DNA from: Parasitella parasitica
Taxonomy: Eukaryota; Mucoromycota; Mucoromycetes; Mucorales; Mucoraceae
Length of the DNA: 60,202 bases
NCBI GenBank assembly: GCA_025201805.1
Contig: MU619261.1
Coordinates: forward strand, 240,716 to 300,917
Reading direction: 5' to 3'
Shown: in pieces, positions 1 through 11,924 of the stretch
How the letters are laid out: each line of letters opens with the position of its first letter
Numbering within the stretch: the first letter of the stretch is position 1
The notes under the pieces: model-generated
The model's database searches: none
What the model was told of the DNA's origin: nothing
What the model saw: the letters and a program-made list of their open reading frames with translations, nothing else
Program-made: the position numbers and the translations under genes

Positions 1-53
<53 letters not shown>
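1..53. repeat. poly-A run at window edge
   Basis: Fifty-three adenines open the window. Bases 54-118 continue in an open frame that ends in TAG at 116-118 (residues include RLRLSETIEDID), which could be the tail of a coding region lying to the left or chance. A homopolymer at the edge suggests an assembly break. Confidence 0.8.
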
Positions 54-55
<2 letters not shown>

Positions 56-118
56 AAGATTAAGATTAAGTGAAACAATTGAAGATATAGATCCTAAATA
101 TAAAGAAGGTAATTATTA

Positions 119-1184
119 GCTTAGTCGTCAAATACAAGACTAATTTAATTAAACAATGCTTAATAATTAATTACTTCTGCAATTGCAGAGATCTCTGCTG
201 CTAATGTTGCCATGTAAATTAACACCATATCTCAGCAACTTACTGCTGTTATTTTCAACTCCTATGACGACTCATCCTTTTTTAGTCTATAAAGCCTTAT
301 GAATACGAAGGATTGTAACAGCTTTTTGATTATTCGATGTCCCCTTTGAAATTTTGCGTGATTATTGTGAAAAACAGATACTAAATTTTTTTTTTTAAAA
401 AAAAAGCAAAAACATCTTCTGTCTTATTCAAGACAAGAAGTTAATATCATATAATATAAACAACATGCCTAGTTTATATGATTCCAGCAGCAGTAAGAGT
501 GTTGTATCAAGATTTATAAATGAAGAAAGTCCTGGATCATGCAGTACCATGATGAAGCAAGCTCTTTTGGAACTCGGAGATAAGTGAGCTATTCAAGAAC
601 TATACAAAAACTTATGTCCACTGAAAATGTGAATTCGGTCCTAGTAAAACGTGTATCAAGTAGCTCTGGTCCTGCTGGCTTCAACATAGCACAGTTCTTG
701 ATCAGATAGATTCTTGGCAGGTAGTGATGTTTTAAAGAGTTGATTTAGAACAAATTTGCCAAAGAATTACACTTTATCACGGATAAATTTCGTAGGTGTA
801 TTTATACGCAATCGTTATTCAAGGAAGGTTGCTATAATGTGGGTGATAACAAAATCCAACACTTATGGAGTGTATTAAATCTAAATCGCCCATGAATTAA
901 CCCGAAAAATATGCGACATATTACCTTTTCCTGAAAATCATATAATGTTTTATCATTGCACTTGGGCTTCTAGCAAAACAACTTTGAGAAATATGAGGAT
1001 CTAATTGATAGGCAAATACGATTACAAATATTTGTATCATACACACACTGCTAGTAACACATATACGATCATGTTAAAAGATATGAGATAGGGATTTATT
1101 TTAATGCATGTATTTACATGTATGTTACATTTACTACAATTGCTACTATTTCTGATTCTACTACTTCTATTGCTATACTAATTT
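119..1184. other. intergenic, no gene recognised
   Basis: AT-rich DNA with many stops in all frames. A 40-codon open frame starts at ATG 465 and ends in TGA at 585-587; it has no family match I recognise and may be a decayed element. The 3' untranslated region of the RasGEF gene on the minus strand lies at the right end. Confidence 0.5.
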
Positions 1185-3742
1185 TCAAATGCCTTCAGTT
1201 GAAACTTTTGCTAAACGTTGAGCCAAAGCAGCCTTGAATTCATCATTTTGAGTAGGTGCAGCTGTTGGGGTGGCACTATGAGCAGTAGTAACAGGAGGCT
1301 TAGGTACAGGTCGAGGGGGCACAATAGGCACTTGATGCTGTAATGATGGCGAATTATTATTCCAAACATCACTCTTTGTTGGCGCAACATGAAAATTCTC
1401 TGTTTCCTCTTTTGATAAACCTTCAGTTGACCCGCCTTCATGAATTGTAACTGGCCTTGCAAAGATGCCATTGCTGCCATCCACACTCTTTCTGAATGGG
1501 AAAAACGAGGACTGGCTGTACCTTCTCTCCTCCTCTTCTTCCACACTACTGTCTCCATGAGTACTAAGCGTGTTCAAAGAAATGGAGCCTGTACTAAATC
1601 TGACATTGGAACTGGCGTTGCTAAAGACAGAACTGGTCCGGTTGCCATTACTACTGCTACGAGCACCATACATGCTATTTGATTTTACTTGAGGTGGCTC
1701 TCTTAGTGTGCTCAACTCATCTACCGTATTCTGACTCACCCAAGATCGCATCAGAATGTACTGTGTAGCCAATTTCTGCTGCTCATCCAAGTTTTCATCG
1801 TCTCCATCATCCATTGATATGTTGGCTGCGCTGCTGCCGCTGCCGCTGCTGCTGTTGGGCGACTCGTTACCGCCAAAAAATCCACCGCCACTGAACCGCT
1901 GTATACGGGATGCGCCGCGATGTAAAGCACTGGACAAAGCTGGTCTAAAATGATGTTTTTGCGATGATTTCAAAAACGCAGCAGGTATCGAAGGTGTGTA
2001 GCATGGCCCTGTTTGAAAACGATGAATGGTATTCAGTACCTCGTGGATACGGGGTTCATTCTCTGCGCTACTGCCAGCGTTTGAGGAGTTCTTGAAGGCG
2101 GCTAGTAAATAAGTGATATCATGGATAAAGGTGCCAAGAAATGGAACTGTGGGTCTCGAGTAATGCTCATCCCGGATCAATTGCACACTTTTGCCGTTAA
2201 CTACGCTGGTTTTCACCATGCCCATATGCTCTCGGTATTGTCCATAATTGTTGGCTTCAGACATGAGTTCGTTCAATGCATCCAGCTTAGTGACGCTCTT
2301 CTTGGGTATATACGCCCAAGTACGCTTAAGACGCTGCACAGGGGGCGTGTTTAGTGCTGATATAATGGCTTTAAGTGTTTGATAATTGTTAATGTCCAAA
2401 CAGCGGGAGGCTACTTTGATCCAGTAATGGATGAGTTGGGCTCTTGCTGATGCTTCTTGTGGTAACAATACTGCATGTTCAATACAACGAGTGATGTAGT
2501 TGAAGAAATCCGTCGAAGCTACAATGCGAGGATGGGGGTGTTTGGAAGAATGCTCCAAGAGCGCCAAAGGAGGGATAGCATTGAAGATAGCAGCTTCAAT
2601 TAGGGTGATTTGATAAGCAATAACATGTGCTTGAAACTGCAGAATACTTGGTATGGTCGCAGCACTCATGTAAATCGTGCGCACGCCGTTCAAAGTAACC
2701 TTCAATTCCGCCAACACTCGCAAGTACTGTGCAATCATCTGGTCCAGGCTGTCTTCTGTCATCGCATCGAGTGCCTGGCCTTGTGAGATTGCTTGTTTGC
2801 GGGCTCTGCAGCTGCGAATCTTGTCTTCAAATTCATTTACCTTTTGTTGCAACACTCGATGCGTTGTAAGGAGGGGAGGTGCAGGAATCAAGGGAACATG
2901 ATCTGTGCTCATGGAACCAGACGATGGAGCCAGGCTATCGCCGGCATTTGTTTGAGCCGGCACCAGATAATCAGGGTCGATTCCCCCTTCAGCGACAATG
3001 CGAACATTGGCAACATGCGTGGTATTTTCTGACAAATATTCGGTAGACGGCCTTGGGGAAGTCTGCAATGTGCTGATATGATTGTGAGGGAGCGGCGGCA
3101 AACTAATTGGTCGGCTTTCGTGAACCCGTGGTTTAATCGTCATTGGCTCTTGTTTGTACGAATCGTCTAAAAATCAGATTAACAACCAACGCCTGCTTAA
3201 AACCTTGCAAATTTACCCAGCAATTCAGTTTCCACAAGAGTGGCGGGTGTTTGCTGAGCAGCTGTTGCCGTCGTCGTAACCGTAGGAGAGGTGACTTTGG
3301 GCTTTGGTGGTACGGCCGGTTTCTGCATTCTCGAAGGTTTTGGAGGCAGAGGAGGGCGCTTTTGATCACCCGTAGTCTGCCTACCGATAGGAGTGTATGT
3401 TGTGGTTGAGTGCTTCTCAATGATATTTTCAATGTGCAGCAAGCATGTTTTGATGGATGATAGCAGCAAGGCGTATTGCTTTGGGCTTGAAATAATGGCT
3501 ATATTTAAAGAAACAATGTTGGATTGAATGTATCTTTTGCAGTACGCAACTTACAAGAATGTACAAATTTGACATCATTTAATGTTTCAATTGCGCTTTT
3601 GCTGATTGATGTGAATGAGAAATAGGCTTCCTAGTAATGAATTAGGTTTGCAAAGCAAAAAGAAAAAAAAAGCGGGTTCTTTTACTTTTATCTGTCCTCT
3701 TTCTTCCAGCTCAATAGCATTTTGTATATCTTGGTCAAACAT
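1185..3742 (-). CDS. Ras guanine-nucleotide exchange factor with MIT-like N-terminus
   Basis: Predicted 798-residue protein from four exons (3742-3686, 3630-3555, 3498-3217, 3166-1185), all joined in frame by GT-AG introns of 50-56 nt. Residues 1-70 form an MIT-like helical hairpin (AIELEERGQIKEAYFSF). A proline-rich stretch with PPLPPKP and AVPPKPK, possible SH3 ligands, follows. The middle holds the catalytic CDC25/RasGEF core: a helix with LIHYWIKVASRCLDINNY, then AIISALNTPPVQRLKRTW, and PFLGTFIHDITYL. RasGEFs load GTP on Ras-type GTPases at membranes and so drive growth signalling. No REM domain is obvious. The C-terminal third is serine-rich and low in complexity. The long last exon alone could be mistaken for the whole gene because it has its own ATG at 3143. 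Confidence 0.87.
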
Positions 3743-4963
3743 TATCTATATAACAAAAAACTCGAGTCTTTTGATGCCAAGCTTTCTATTTCTACTATGA
3801 TATCAATTAAAGAAGGAGGGAAAAGACAAAAGGACGAAGAGAAAGAGAGAGAAAGAGAGAGAAAGAGAGAAGAAAGAGAGAAAGAGAGAAAACTCGGGGA
3901 GAAAATTTGTGTGAAAATACACCCAGACATGTAATATCTGAACTAGTGCAAACAACTTGAGATAATTATTCCATATAGTTTGTGTATCAATAGCGTTTTG
4001 TCCTGCATCATGAGGGTTTTATCCCAGATAATCTTATGTTAACTAATCATCTGAACAGATCAATTATGCTGTGCATTAATCCGCTATTGCGTACACATAC
4101 ATCATCCGACAATACATGGCTTTGGCTCTACTGTTAAAAAGAAAGTCGTAATAAGCTTAAACTTTATATATACAAATCTCCCGCTTTGCCTATTTTGTTA
4201 TGTTTCCGTTTAAGGGTGGATAGCCACCTTTTTCCGGGCAAGCTTACTAGCATGATGAAATCTCGGGAATCGAACAAGGCTTTTAAAGGCTCAACCAAGC
4301 CAGCGTAATAATAACAATATTATGTTCTTCGTTTCGTTTGCCTTAAAACCTAGTGAATTGCGTTTTGTCCTATCTAAAAATAAGTCTGATTAGGTATACC
4401 TATTTTTAAAAAATGTCAACTGTCTCAGGAACGATCGCATAGCTACTTTGGACGCATCAATATTATAAATTATTATTGTCATAATATGTAGAACAAAATT
4501 GTAATGTTGAATTCGTAGGCAAAAATAATCTGACCTACTGAAAGCTTTTCTATCTTGGGATAGATTGATTTTTTAAAGAGTATAATTTATCAAGAGAAAT
4601 CCATTATTAATACTAATCATGAAAAAAGTCTGTTTCAACACTTTTAATAAGGCGGCAGCCGTGTTGCCAAAATTGAAGTAGAACCCATCACTACTTCTTG
4701 TTATCGGCGATATTTGCTTATTTCAAAAGAGAATGCGCCAAAGCATACGTTAGTGCTAGATGAGCAGTTTTAGAGCAACTGTGCCCGTCAAAGTACCAGG
4801 AAAATCCTACGATATCTATGAATAAGGACAAAGTAATTACATCGAGTACAATTCTTGATTCAAGTAACACAGAAGAAGCTATTATAAAAACACACATTGA
4901 ATATAGTCAATTCGGGCAACAAGCCATATTGCCACCATACCTTCACTTATTGAGCTAGTACTG
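3743..4963. other. intergenic with GA-rich tract
   Basis: Contains the 5' flank of the RasGEF gene, including a purine tract of GAAAGAGAGA repeats at about 3836-3891, and the 3' flank of the next minus-strand gene. No coding exon was recognised in 3950-4960. Confidence 0.5.
3836..3891. repeat. GA-rich microsatellite
   Basis: Imperfect GAAAGAGA repeats about 95 bases upstream of the RasGEF start codon on its template strand. On the mRNA side it is a CT tract, a common fungal promoter or 5' leader feature. Confidence 0.7.
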
Positions 4964-5491
4964 TTATATCTGTTTCCTAATCAAGCAAATGTACAGTATA
5001 ATGTATAGAATGATATCATGTTTAATTTTAGTTTCATGCATATGTAAGACGTTATTTTTAACATGAGGACTATATACAGTCAAACCTATGAAAGTGACAA
5101 TTATTTTTGTAAAACCGCCAATTTCCATTGGTTTGACTGTATAATGATATTTACCTGTGTTTGTTGGTGTTACAAAGTCTCCTTGTTTTGCTGCTAATGA
5201 CTTTGAGTTTGTAGAGACAGCATTTGCTGGAGGCACCCAAATGTCGAGTGATTTGCTGCTTGCAGGATTTTGCTGTGAAGAATTCATGCTAATAGGCTTG
5301 TACACGGCTCTAATCGAGTTCAAAACGGGATTTTTATCCAAAATGATGTTCTTGGCGCTTAGCGTCGCGTTCATGTGGTCCTGGATAACGAGAAGAGATT
5401 GGGATTGACTATGAGCTAGAAAAGGGGCATACAGCAAGATGGTTGCAGAGATTGGCAACAAAACAGACATCAAAAGACGAAATAGATGCAT
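4964..5491 (-). CDS. small secreted protein, C-terminus altered by transposon
   Basis: Open frame of 175 codons. The first 30 residues form a typical signal peptide (LLMSVLLPISATILLYAPF, then a likely cut near AHS). The mature part is Ser/Asn-rich with possible N-glycosylation sites (NAT, NSS) and no domain I recognise. Codons from about residue 117 onward (VKPMEIGGF onwards) fall inside a 67-bp inverted-repeat element at 5075-5141, so that end is unlikely to be ancestral. A GTAAAT donor-like site lies at about residue 113 (TGK), just before the element, so the true 3' end may use an intron or be lost. No function can be assigned. Confidence 0.5.
   Translation of the reverse strand: MHLFRLLMSVLLPISATILLYAPFLAHSQSQSLLVIQDHMNATLSAKNIILDKNPVLNSIRAVYKPISMNSSQQNPASSKSLDIWVPPANAVSTNSKSLAAKQGDFVTPTNTGKYHYTVKPMEIGGFTKIIVTFIGLTVYSPHVKNNVLHMHETKIKHDIILYIILYICLIRKQI
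5075..5141. mobile_element. miniature inverted-repeat element, TA-flanked
   Basis: Terminal inverted repeats CAGTCAAACC (5077-5086) and GGTTTGACTG (5130-5139) are perfect over 10 bases and imperfect further in. The element is bounded by TA on both sides. CAGT ends and TA target duplication are hallmarks of Tc1/mariner-type MITEs. It is too short to encode anything and lies inside the 3' part of the secreted-protein reading frame. Confidence 0.75.
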
Positions 5492-5617
5492 GACAGAAAA
5501 AGATGGAGAAAGAATTCAGCTTATCATCATTTCAATTGTTGATTTTTATATACTATATTTTGTAAAAAAAAATTTAACACTTTCATTGTGAAGGGGTTTC
5601 ATTGTGATAGCCAGCTT

Positions 5618-6701
5618 TTATGTGCATGAAAATATCGCCAGAGTCTTCTTGACTCTTTTTGATAATCCCTGGTAGTTTTGTTGTCCCAATTTGAAGTGCT
5701 GTTGATGCTGGTTGGCTTGTGTTACTGGATGATAACAAAATTCTTTGTGGTTATCTTTATGTAACTGTGGTCGTGGTTGCAGCTTATCCCTGACAATCAC
5801 TACGGGTATACTAGAATGTTTGAGTCTATACTTGAATATACCGGCACCGGAATAAGCATGTTTGTATTTCGCTTTATTTCTGGATCCAACAACTAGCATC
5901 GAAGGTTGATACATCCGCAGCTGTTGCCATGCAGAAAAAAAAATTTGTCAATCAGTATTCTCATATTATCAACTGGTGCAAATACCATTTCTTCTAAAGC
6001 AAGTTCAGGTCTGCCAAATGTTAATTCTACAACCATGCTTATCTAAATTGGAATAATCATACAGTGAATATAGGCTAGTCTACATGGATTTATATATTAC
6101 ATTGTCCCCTTGGTGCGATTCTACTATCCAATTCATTATCTCTTGTGCTTTATCTTTTGGCTGAAGCTCCTCGTCATCTATTATGTATAAAAAATTACAA
6201 CCAAATATCTGATACTCATCATCTTCTTACGATGTAAATATATATATATATATATACCTGCAAGTTGGCCTTGTGAATAGACGCCAACGACAACAACTTC
6301 ATCTCCTTCGTCTACGAGATTCTAGATGTTGGTGATTTTAGGAATAGGATATGTGTCTTTGTATGTGTCAAATTGTTGTCATTAGTGATAAATACCGTCA
6401 ATGCAAATACAAGTGGTTCTACACTACGGCAGTCTAAATCAATAGCCACGATAAATGTACGGGTTCTTCTGTTTCTTTCAAACCCTTTACTGCACTGCTT
6501 TAGTGTAAAAGATTGAAATGCAGGTGAGATATTGGTGACGTTGTCAAAGGAAACTCGTCTTTGATATGTTCTTGAGCTATCAAAAGAGGACTGGATCGAA
6601 TGGCGTGATTCCAAAGATAACGATGAAGCTTGCTTATTTAGTTTCGAAGCCAGAGAAGGTTCAACAATCAGTACTTTTCTTGGTTTATTTTCTGCCATCA
6701 T
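5618..6701 (-). CDS. universal stress protein (UspA) family
   Basis: Five exons (6701-6396, 6321-6258, 6177-6101, 6042-5986, 5920-5618) join in frame to 268 residues. After a basic, serine-rich leader of about 80 residues the Usp fold begins with TRTFIVAIDLDCRS, followed by VDEGDEVVVVGVY. It ends with the nucleotide-binding signature: MLVVGSRN, then a glycine-containing loop (SGAGIFKYRLKHSS), then IPVVIVR. Usp proteins bind ATP or related nucleotides and are linked to stress tolerance. The fungal versions with long N-terminal extensions are poorly studied. The last 50 residues are His/Gln-rich and not part of the fold. The four introns are 54-80 nt; the second includes a TA repeat next to its donor. 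Confidence 0.85.
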
Positions 6702-6936
6702 TTGCCGTGCTACTATGCGAAAGAAAGATTTCTATGTAAGTTTCCGACATCTACTATACAGTGCAAAACGATTTATTTGTTTATTGGTGAAAGCTTTGTT
6801 TTGATGGACACAGACAAAATATATAAGCATTTGGGCTAAAATAATCTGATGGCTAGAAGAAAAATTTACAATTCTGTTGTACAATATATAATATGAAGAG
6901 GAGTTATATGGAATTAGTTTGTTAAAATGCAAATTG

Positions 6937-7998
6937 CTATTGGCGAAATTGCTGTTGTTGTAGTTGCCACGAGTCAGTAGGTTGTTGTTGTTGGCCTAGG
7001 GCTGATACAGTATTATGGGCAAACGGAACTTGCTTCAATTTGGCAATATGCGAATGTTCAATGTGGTACTTCAGTCCATTGAGATTCTTGTAGCGTTTGT
7101 TGCAATAACCAATTGTACACATGTACGGCTTCTGAGCGTCTCTTTCTGCCTCACTTAAAGTATCCTCCTCTGAGTGCCCATGCATTTGATGATATTTAAG
7201 TCCATTTGGATTTTTATAAGCCTTATCGCAACCCTCAATAGGACATTTATAGGGTTTATCTTGACCATCGTCTATAAATTTGGTGTCAGTAGACGACCAC
7301 TCAATGACTCATTTTAAAGAACTTACCACAAGTTTGGTACAATGCTTCAGATCTAAAATAATGTAGACTTTCATGGGCGGCTATAGGTGAGCTTGTATCT
7401 ATCAGTGCTGGTAAAGCTTGCTTCAAGATATCTTCAGTATGTTGGCTTTGGCTGATAATTGGAGACGATAATACTTCATTAGTGGTTGTAGGATCACTAG
7501 GAGCAGGAACGTCTCCTACTGGCGTGGGCACCCGTACTTCGATGTTCTTCCGGATTAATGGGCTACTGGTAAGCGCAGCAAGTTCATGGGGCTGCGTGGG
7601 CAAGGCCGTAGAAAACGTATCAACACCCTCCATCACCATGTCACTAACATCATCTTCTCCTTCTTTTGGTTCTGGTTCTTCTTCAATAGGGGCATGATGA
7701 TGTTCCTCATAATGATGTAACAGTTCGTGCAAATCTTTGACTCGAGTACCACAGCAAACTAAATCACTGCAAAAAGCAGACTCTAATTCTCTTTGGTGTA
7801 CAAAGCTGTCTCTGTGCTGAAATAAAGCTGGCATCGTGTGTGATGAAGGTGAATACGACATTGCTGAAGCTCCATTACCACTACTACATAATATACACAA
7901 GAATTCATTGAACCGACTTATATTGACGACATATATATGAGATATACTTACATGGATTGTTTCCGCTTAAAGCTTATATTTATATTTTGTGATGCCAT
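6937..7998 (-). CDS. Sfp1-like split C2H2 zinc-finger regulator
   Basis: Three exons (7998-7952, 7883-7327, 7271-6937) give 312 residues. The first finger region reads FCSDLVCCGTRVKDLHELLHHYEEHHH. The C-terminal pair contains DKPYKCPIEGCDKAYKNPNG and YMCTIGYCNKRYKNLNGLKY, each followed by LKYH-x3-4-H. This spacing and the split arrangement match Sfp1-type regulators, which in yeast control ribosomal-protein and ribosome-biogenesis genes and cell size in response to TOR. An acidic linker (EEEPEPKEGEDD) and a Gln-rich tail are present. The second acceptor is ambiguous by one codon (7881 or 7884). DNA binding is inferred from the intact Cys and His ligands. Confidence 0.85.
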
Positions 7999-8291
7999 GT
8001 ATGTTTATTGTTTCAATTAAGAGAATTTCTTACACAATAACAAAAGATGAAAAGGGAGAAGATAGAAAAGCAAATTATGAAAACAAGTTTCAGTTTTGGT
8101 TTCAAATGTAGCAAGGATATATAGGAAAAAGTGACAGGTTTGATGTGATCAAATTATTAATTGATCATTGCTGATTCATCGCACCAATGTTATGTCATAT
8201 ACTAAGCGATACCTGTTACACAAAATCCTACACAATATTGTCTACAAATAATGTCAATACTACTATATTTATATCGCAATCTCTGTTACTC

Positions 8292-8378
8292 TACAGTAAA
8301 GTCTCTTTAAAGGCTAATCAAGACATCTGATTATAAACTTTAAAAAAAGTAATTAGCCTTGGAGAGAGATGGGTACTA
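8292..8378. mobile_element. possible relic of an inverted-repeat MITE
   Basis: Left end TACAGTAAAGTCTCT followed by AAAGGCTAAT. The right end on the opposite strand reads TAGTACCCATCTCTCTCC then AAGGCTAAT. The inner repeat AAGGCTAAT/ATTAGCCTT is exact and the outer ends diverge. TA is present at both limits. Confidence 0.35.
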
Positions 8379-9828
8379 TGGAAATTACTGAGGTCATTCA
8401 AGAAGTTTTCATAAAAAAAACGCACAAAAGCAAACTTTTATATTCCAATGTTAGATTGAGTCTTGTATACACACATTGAAGCGATTAATAAACTGGAAAT
8501 ATTTGTTTATCTAGTCAAAATACGTATACATGCCTATAATAGGAGTAACCGATGGCTAAAAAAAACAATTGTCTGTATAGTATATTTTGCAGTTCAATTT
8601 GTATACAAGAAATGCTATTAATTAATATTTTGTAATCATGTAAACATAGGCTTTTTCCAGAAAATTATTTTACTATTTTGTAATGCATTAAATGTAAACA
8701 TTATGCATCAAATCAACATTTCTAGCCAAAATGCACGACGGCTTCATAATTTGTATATTAATACGCACACATGTAGGTATTAAAAAGGACAAATAAAGCA
8801 AAAATAAAGATCATTGACTTTTTAACCCCTAGAATTTTAAATAAGACATGTAACCTTTTGTGTCAAATAAAATATCATTATTTTTTTTAAAACATAGGAG
8901 ATATATCTAATTTTATATAGCTCGCTTAGAAAGATGTTTTGATCTGACATTATTGATGTGACTCATACAATTGCAATATATACCATTATGTTACGATCAA
9001 TATAGCCGTTACCGATTTTCTTTTTGACAGGAAACGATTTCAAGTTTCCTTAACAACGACGAGTATTTTTTAATTAGTCGTAAATCTCTATAAAAATCGT
9101 AAATTATATTCAGGCACATGAATGTGATTTTCTCTTAACCGGACTAAATCTTTTGTGCTCCATCTAACAAATTGGATATACAATATGTCTTGTACTACAT
9201 GCAATCGAACTATGATAATCAAGTGAAGGCATAATAGCGGCGCGATGTCGTTAGAGAGCTAGAGACGTCTAAGATTATGATACTTTTTGACCATCAACGC
9301 ACTTGATTTATATAATGTCAAAAAATAATGTTGCTTCTAGCAGACTAAAGAGAGATGTTAAGTAAATCTTTACAAATTACAATAACATGTCCTAACCCCT
9401 GCGTCGCTCTAAACCGTTGTTATTATCATGCGTTCAAACCGGGGCAACAGACTATTAAAAAAGCGCTCCAAACGGTGTATTGATTTTTTAGTTTCCATTA
9501 TAAATATGTGAGAAAATAAATGTATCATACGAAATCTGGGGTACATTTAGACATGGCTTTTTGCAACTACTGCAACCAAAGAAAGTGACATTTTTTGTGC
9601 CAGTTAAAGCAGCAAAAAGCGAGAATGAAAGGCCTTTAAAAAAGGGAATGCATTCGCTTTTAAAATGTGGAAAATATACAACATTTCTTCACATTGTTTA
9701 TTTTTTACATAACGGTAAATACTTGTGCCGTTTATTCTTAAAAGAGTGACATGGTCCCCACTTTTTTTTATTTTTTTTTTTATTATTTTGACTATAACAA
9801 ATCACTTTCTTCTTCTCTTCTGATTGCT

Positions 9829-9832
<4 letters not shown>

Positions 9833-9913
<81 letters not shown>

Positions 9914-9940
9914 TTCTTTCTCTCTCTCTCTCTTTCTCCC
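9833..9940. repeat. CT microsatellite in WOPR promoter or leader
   Basis: Over 100 bases of (CT)n with occasional TTT interruptions, about 260 bases upstream of the WOPR start codon. Pyrimidine tracts of this kind often mark promoters in these fungi; a regulatory role here is only inferred. Confidence 0.8.
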
Positions 9941-10200
9941 TTCTGTTTAGTCTGCTTTGTCTACTTCAAAAACGAGCATTTTGTTTTATAGTATTGAATA
10001 ATTTCTAGAAGAAATTTAGAAGGAACCCTCCCCCCCCTTTTTTATTTCTTTTAACGATTTATTTAAACATTTGACGTTATCATCGTTAAAGAATTAACTA
10101 GCTTTCGAAAATCTAATCTGTATATATTTTTATATTGATATTTACCCCCCTTTAAAAGTAGTAATTACACTATCGTTTTCTGTATCTAGAAAAAAAAGCA

Positions 10201-11924
10201 ATGTTGGTCACAGAAACATTTCATGGTTACATTGAAACGACGCAAGATGTATTGTTGATATTTGAAGGTTGTCGCAGAGGATTGCTTCCAAGGATATGTA
10301 GACGACTTCAAGAACGTGAGCGTAAAATGATCAGATCAGGTTCCATCTTTGTATTTGATGAAAGAGAATCAGGTAAAAAAAAAGTAACGAAAATATTCAC
10401 GGCACAAACTTAGAAACTTTAAAATTATTCCCCATCCACTCAATCTTAGGCATTAAACGTTGGACAGACGGCCGAGTCTGGAGTCCTTCTCGTATTTTGG
10501 GCAACTTTTTAATTTATCGAGAATTAGATAAGAAAGCCGGTGAAAAGAAATTAGCTGCACTTAACAACAATAACAATAGCAATGAAAGAAGAAGCTTCAG
10601 TTTGGATAGCACAGTTGATAGAAACAAGGAGCGCCAACTTGTTGGTAGTTTATCAGACTCTTATAGATTTAAAGAAGACGGTCTCATCAAAAAGACAATG
10701 TCCATTATTGTAAATGGTGTAGCCCAACATCTTATCTCTTATTATGATCCTCAAGAAGTACTGCAAGAGAAATTACGTGCTCCTTCCTCGGTGCCTGAAT
10801 TAGCCAGCCTTGAAATTTCACCCGAATTACTTGTCAAGCAAAACTTTAGAATCCCCCCTTTAGTCGAACCAACATTTGATCAAAATGATCATCATCTAGG
10901 GTCTATTACTCCTCCTGAGGCATCTACGTCCACCGGTTTCAATACAACACGTGCAATGCATCCTCTACGCAGTATGTCTGTAGGATCTATTCGCCATGAA
11001 CAGCAACAGCAACAACTGATGTATCACCCATATCAACAACCACACCAGCACAGACCTCAATCTCCTTCGACTAATAACTTTCAGCATCCCCTATCTATAC
11101 CAAATGTATATGGAAATAATAACAGCAATACTAATAATACTACAGGATTTCACGCTACAAACATGCCTTCTCCTTCGAGCTTGACATCTTCACCTAGTAC
11201 ACCTATGCTTTCGCCCTCTCGCTATCACCACCAGCAACATCATCAACAACAGCAGCACCAAAGGCACTATTCAACTTCATCCGTTTCCTCTATATCATTG
11301 CCGAGATTTGACCCTCGCAACTATTCTGATCCCATGCGACAAGGCTCCTCTTCGTCTTCTTTGAACCAAATCATGACCTCGGAACAAAGTGAGCGTTTTG
11401 CTTCTCCTAATCTTGGTCAGCTATTAAATCCTATCCATCCTCTCAACAATACCAATTCAACTAATGATGCTTCTTCAACTCCTGTGACAGCTTCTCCCGC
11501 TAGTAACGATATTTTGCAGTCTATGGGTATTCATCAGCACTATGAATATAATTCATCTAACCTGCGTAATTCCATCAGCAGTGCTAGCAACGGCAATAAT
11601 CATCATCAAGGTAGCCATGTTGATATAAAGCTTGAAATGAACCCACATACTTCCAATGGCAGTAATGATGGCAATAGGGGTGATAATCACAATCATAGCC
11701 ATTTGCATCGCCATGGCGGGGGCGCCGGCGCCAGCAGTGATGGTTGTACTGAAGGAAGTAGTGGTGGAGGCGGAGGCGGAGGAGGTGATGAAAGCGGTAT
11801 AGATTATATGTACTATCAACGCCCTTTAGCCAACCATCAACAACATTTGCATAATAATTTTATGTTTCAGCAACAAGATGTTTATACAAATGCCCAAGAT
11901 CATAATGATTTAATGTTAAAATAA
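10201..11924 (+). CDS. WOPR-domain (Gti1/Pac2) transcription regulator
   Basis: Two exons (10201-10372, 10450-11924) joined by a 77-nt intron give 548 residues. The N-terminal WOPRa block is TFHGYIETTQDVLLIFEGCR and RGLLPRICRRL, with ERERKMIRSGSIFVFDERES. It is continuous across the intron with GIKRWTDGRVWSPSRILGNF, then LIYREL. A second WOPR block follows at about residue 130 (DGLIKKTMSIIVNG and HLISYY). This family (Wor1, Ryp1, Pac2, Gti1) binds DNA and acts as a master switch of morphology and virulence programmes in ascomycetes. The rest is low-complexity: Gln/His runs, Ser/Thr-rich stretches and a Gly tract near residue 425. The large intergenic regions on both sides fit a heavily regulated gene. 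Confidence 0.93.

Larger units (their letters stand above)
7999..10200. other. long upstream region of the WOPR gene
   Basis: About 2.2 kb without a recognised gene. It carries a possible inverted-repeat relic (8292-8378), very AT-rich DNA, and a CT microsatellite at 9833-9940 followed by a T/C-rich leader up to ATG 10201. It must hold the promoters of the Sfp1-like gene (leftward) and the WOPR gene (rightward). The short open frame at 9561-9749 has no coding support. Confidence 0.5.

Noticed and set aside
54-118. C-terminal coding tail at the window edge
   Set aside because: Too short and preceded by poly-A; kept only as a note.
4262-4300. tRNA-like B box (GTTCGATTCC on the minus strand)
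   Set aside because: The T-arm does not pair, no A box or acceptor stem is found at the right distance.
9434-9452. Second tRNA-like GTTCAAACC box
   Set aside because: No cloverleaf can be drawn around it.
9561-10008. Two plus-strand open frames upstream of the WOPR gene
   Set aside because: One is AT-rich chance sequence and the other is the CT microsatellite read as Ser/Leu.
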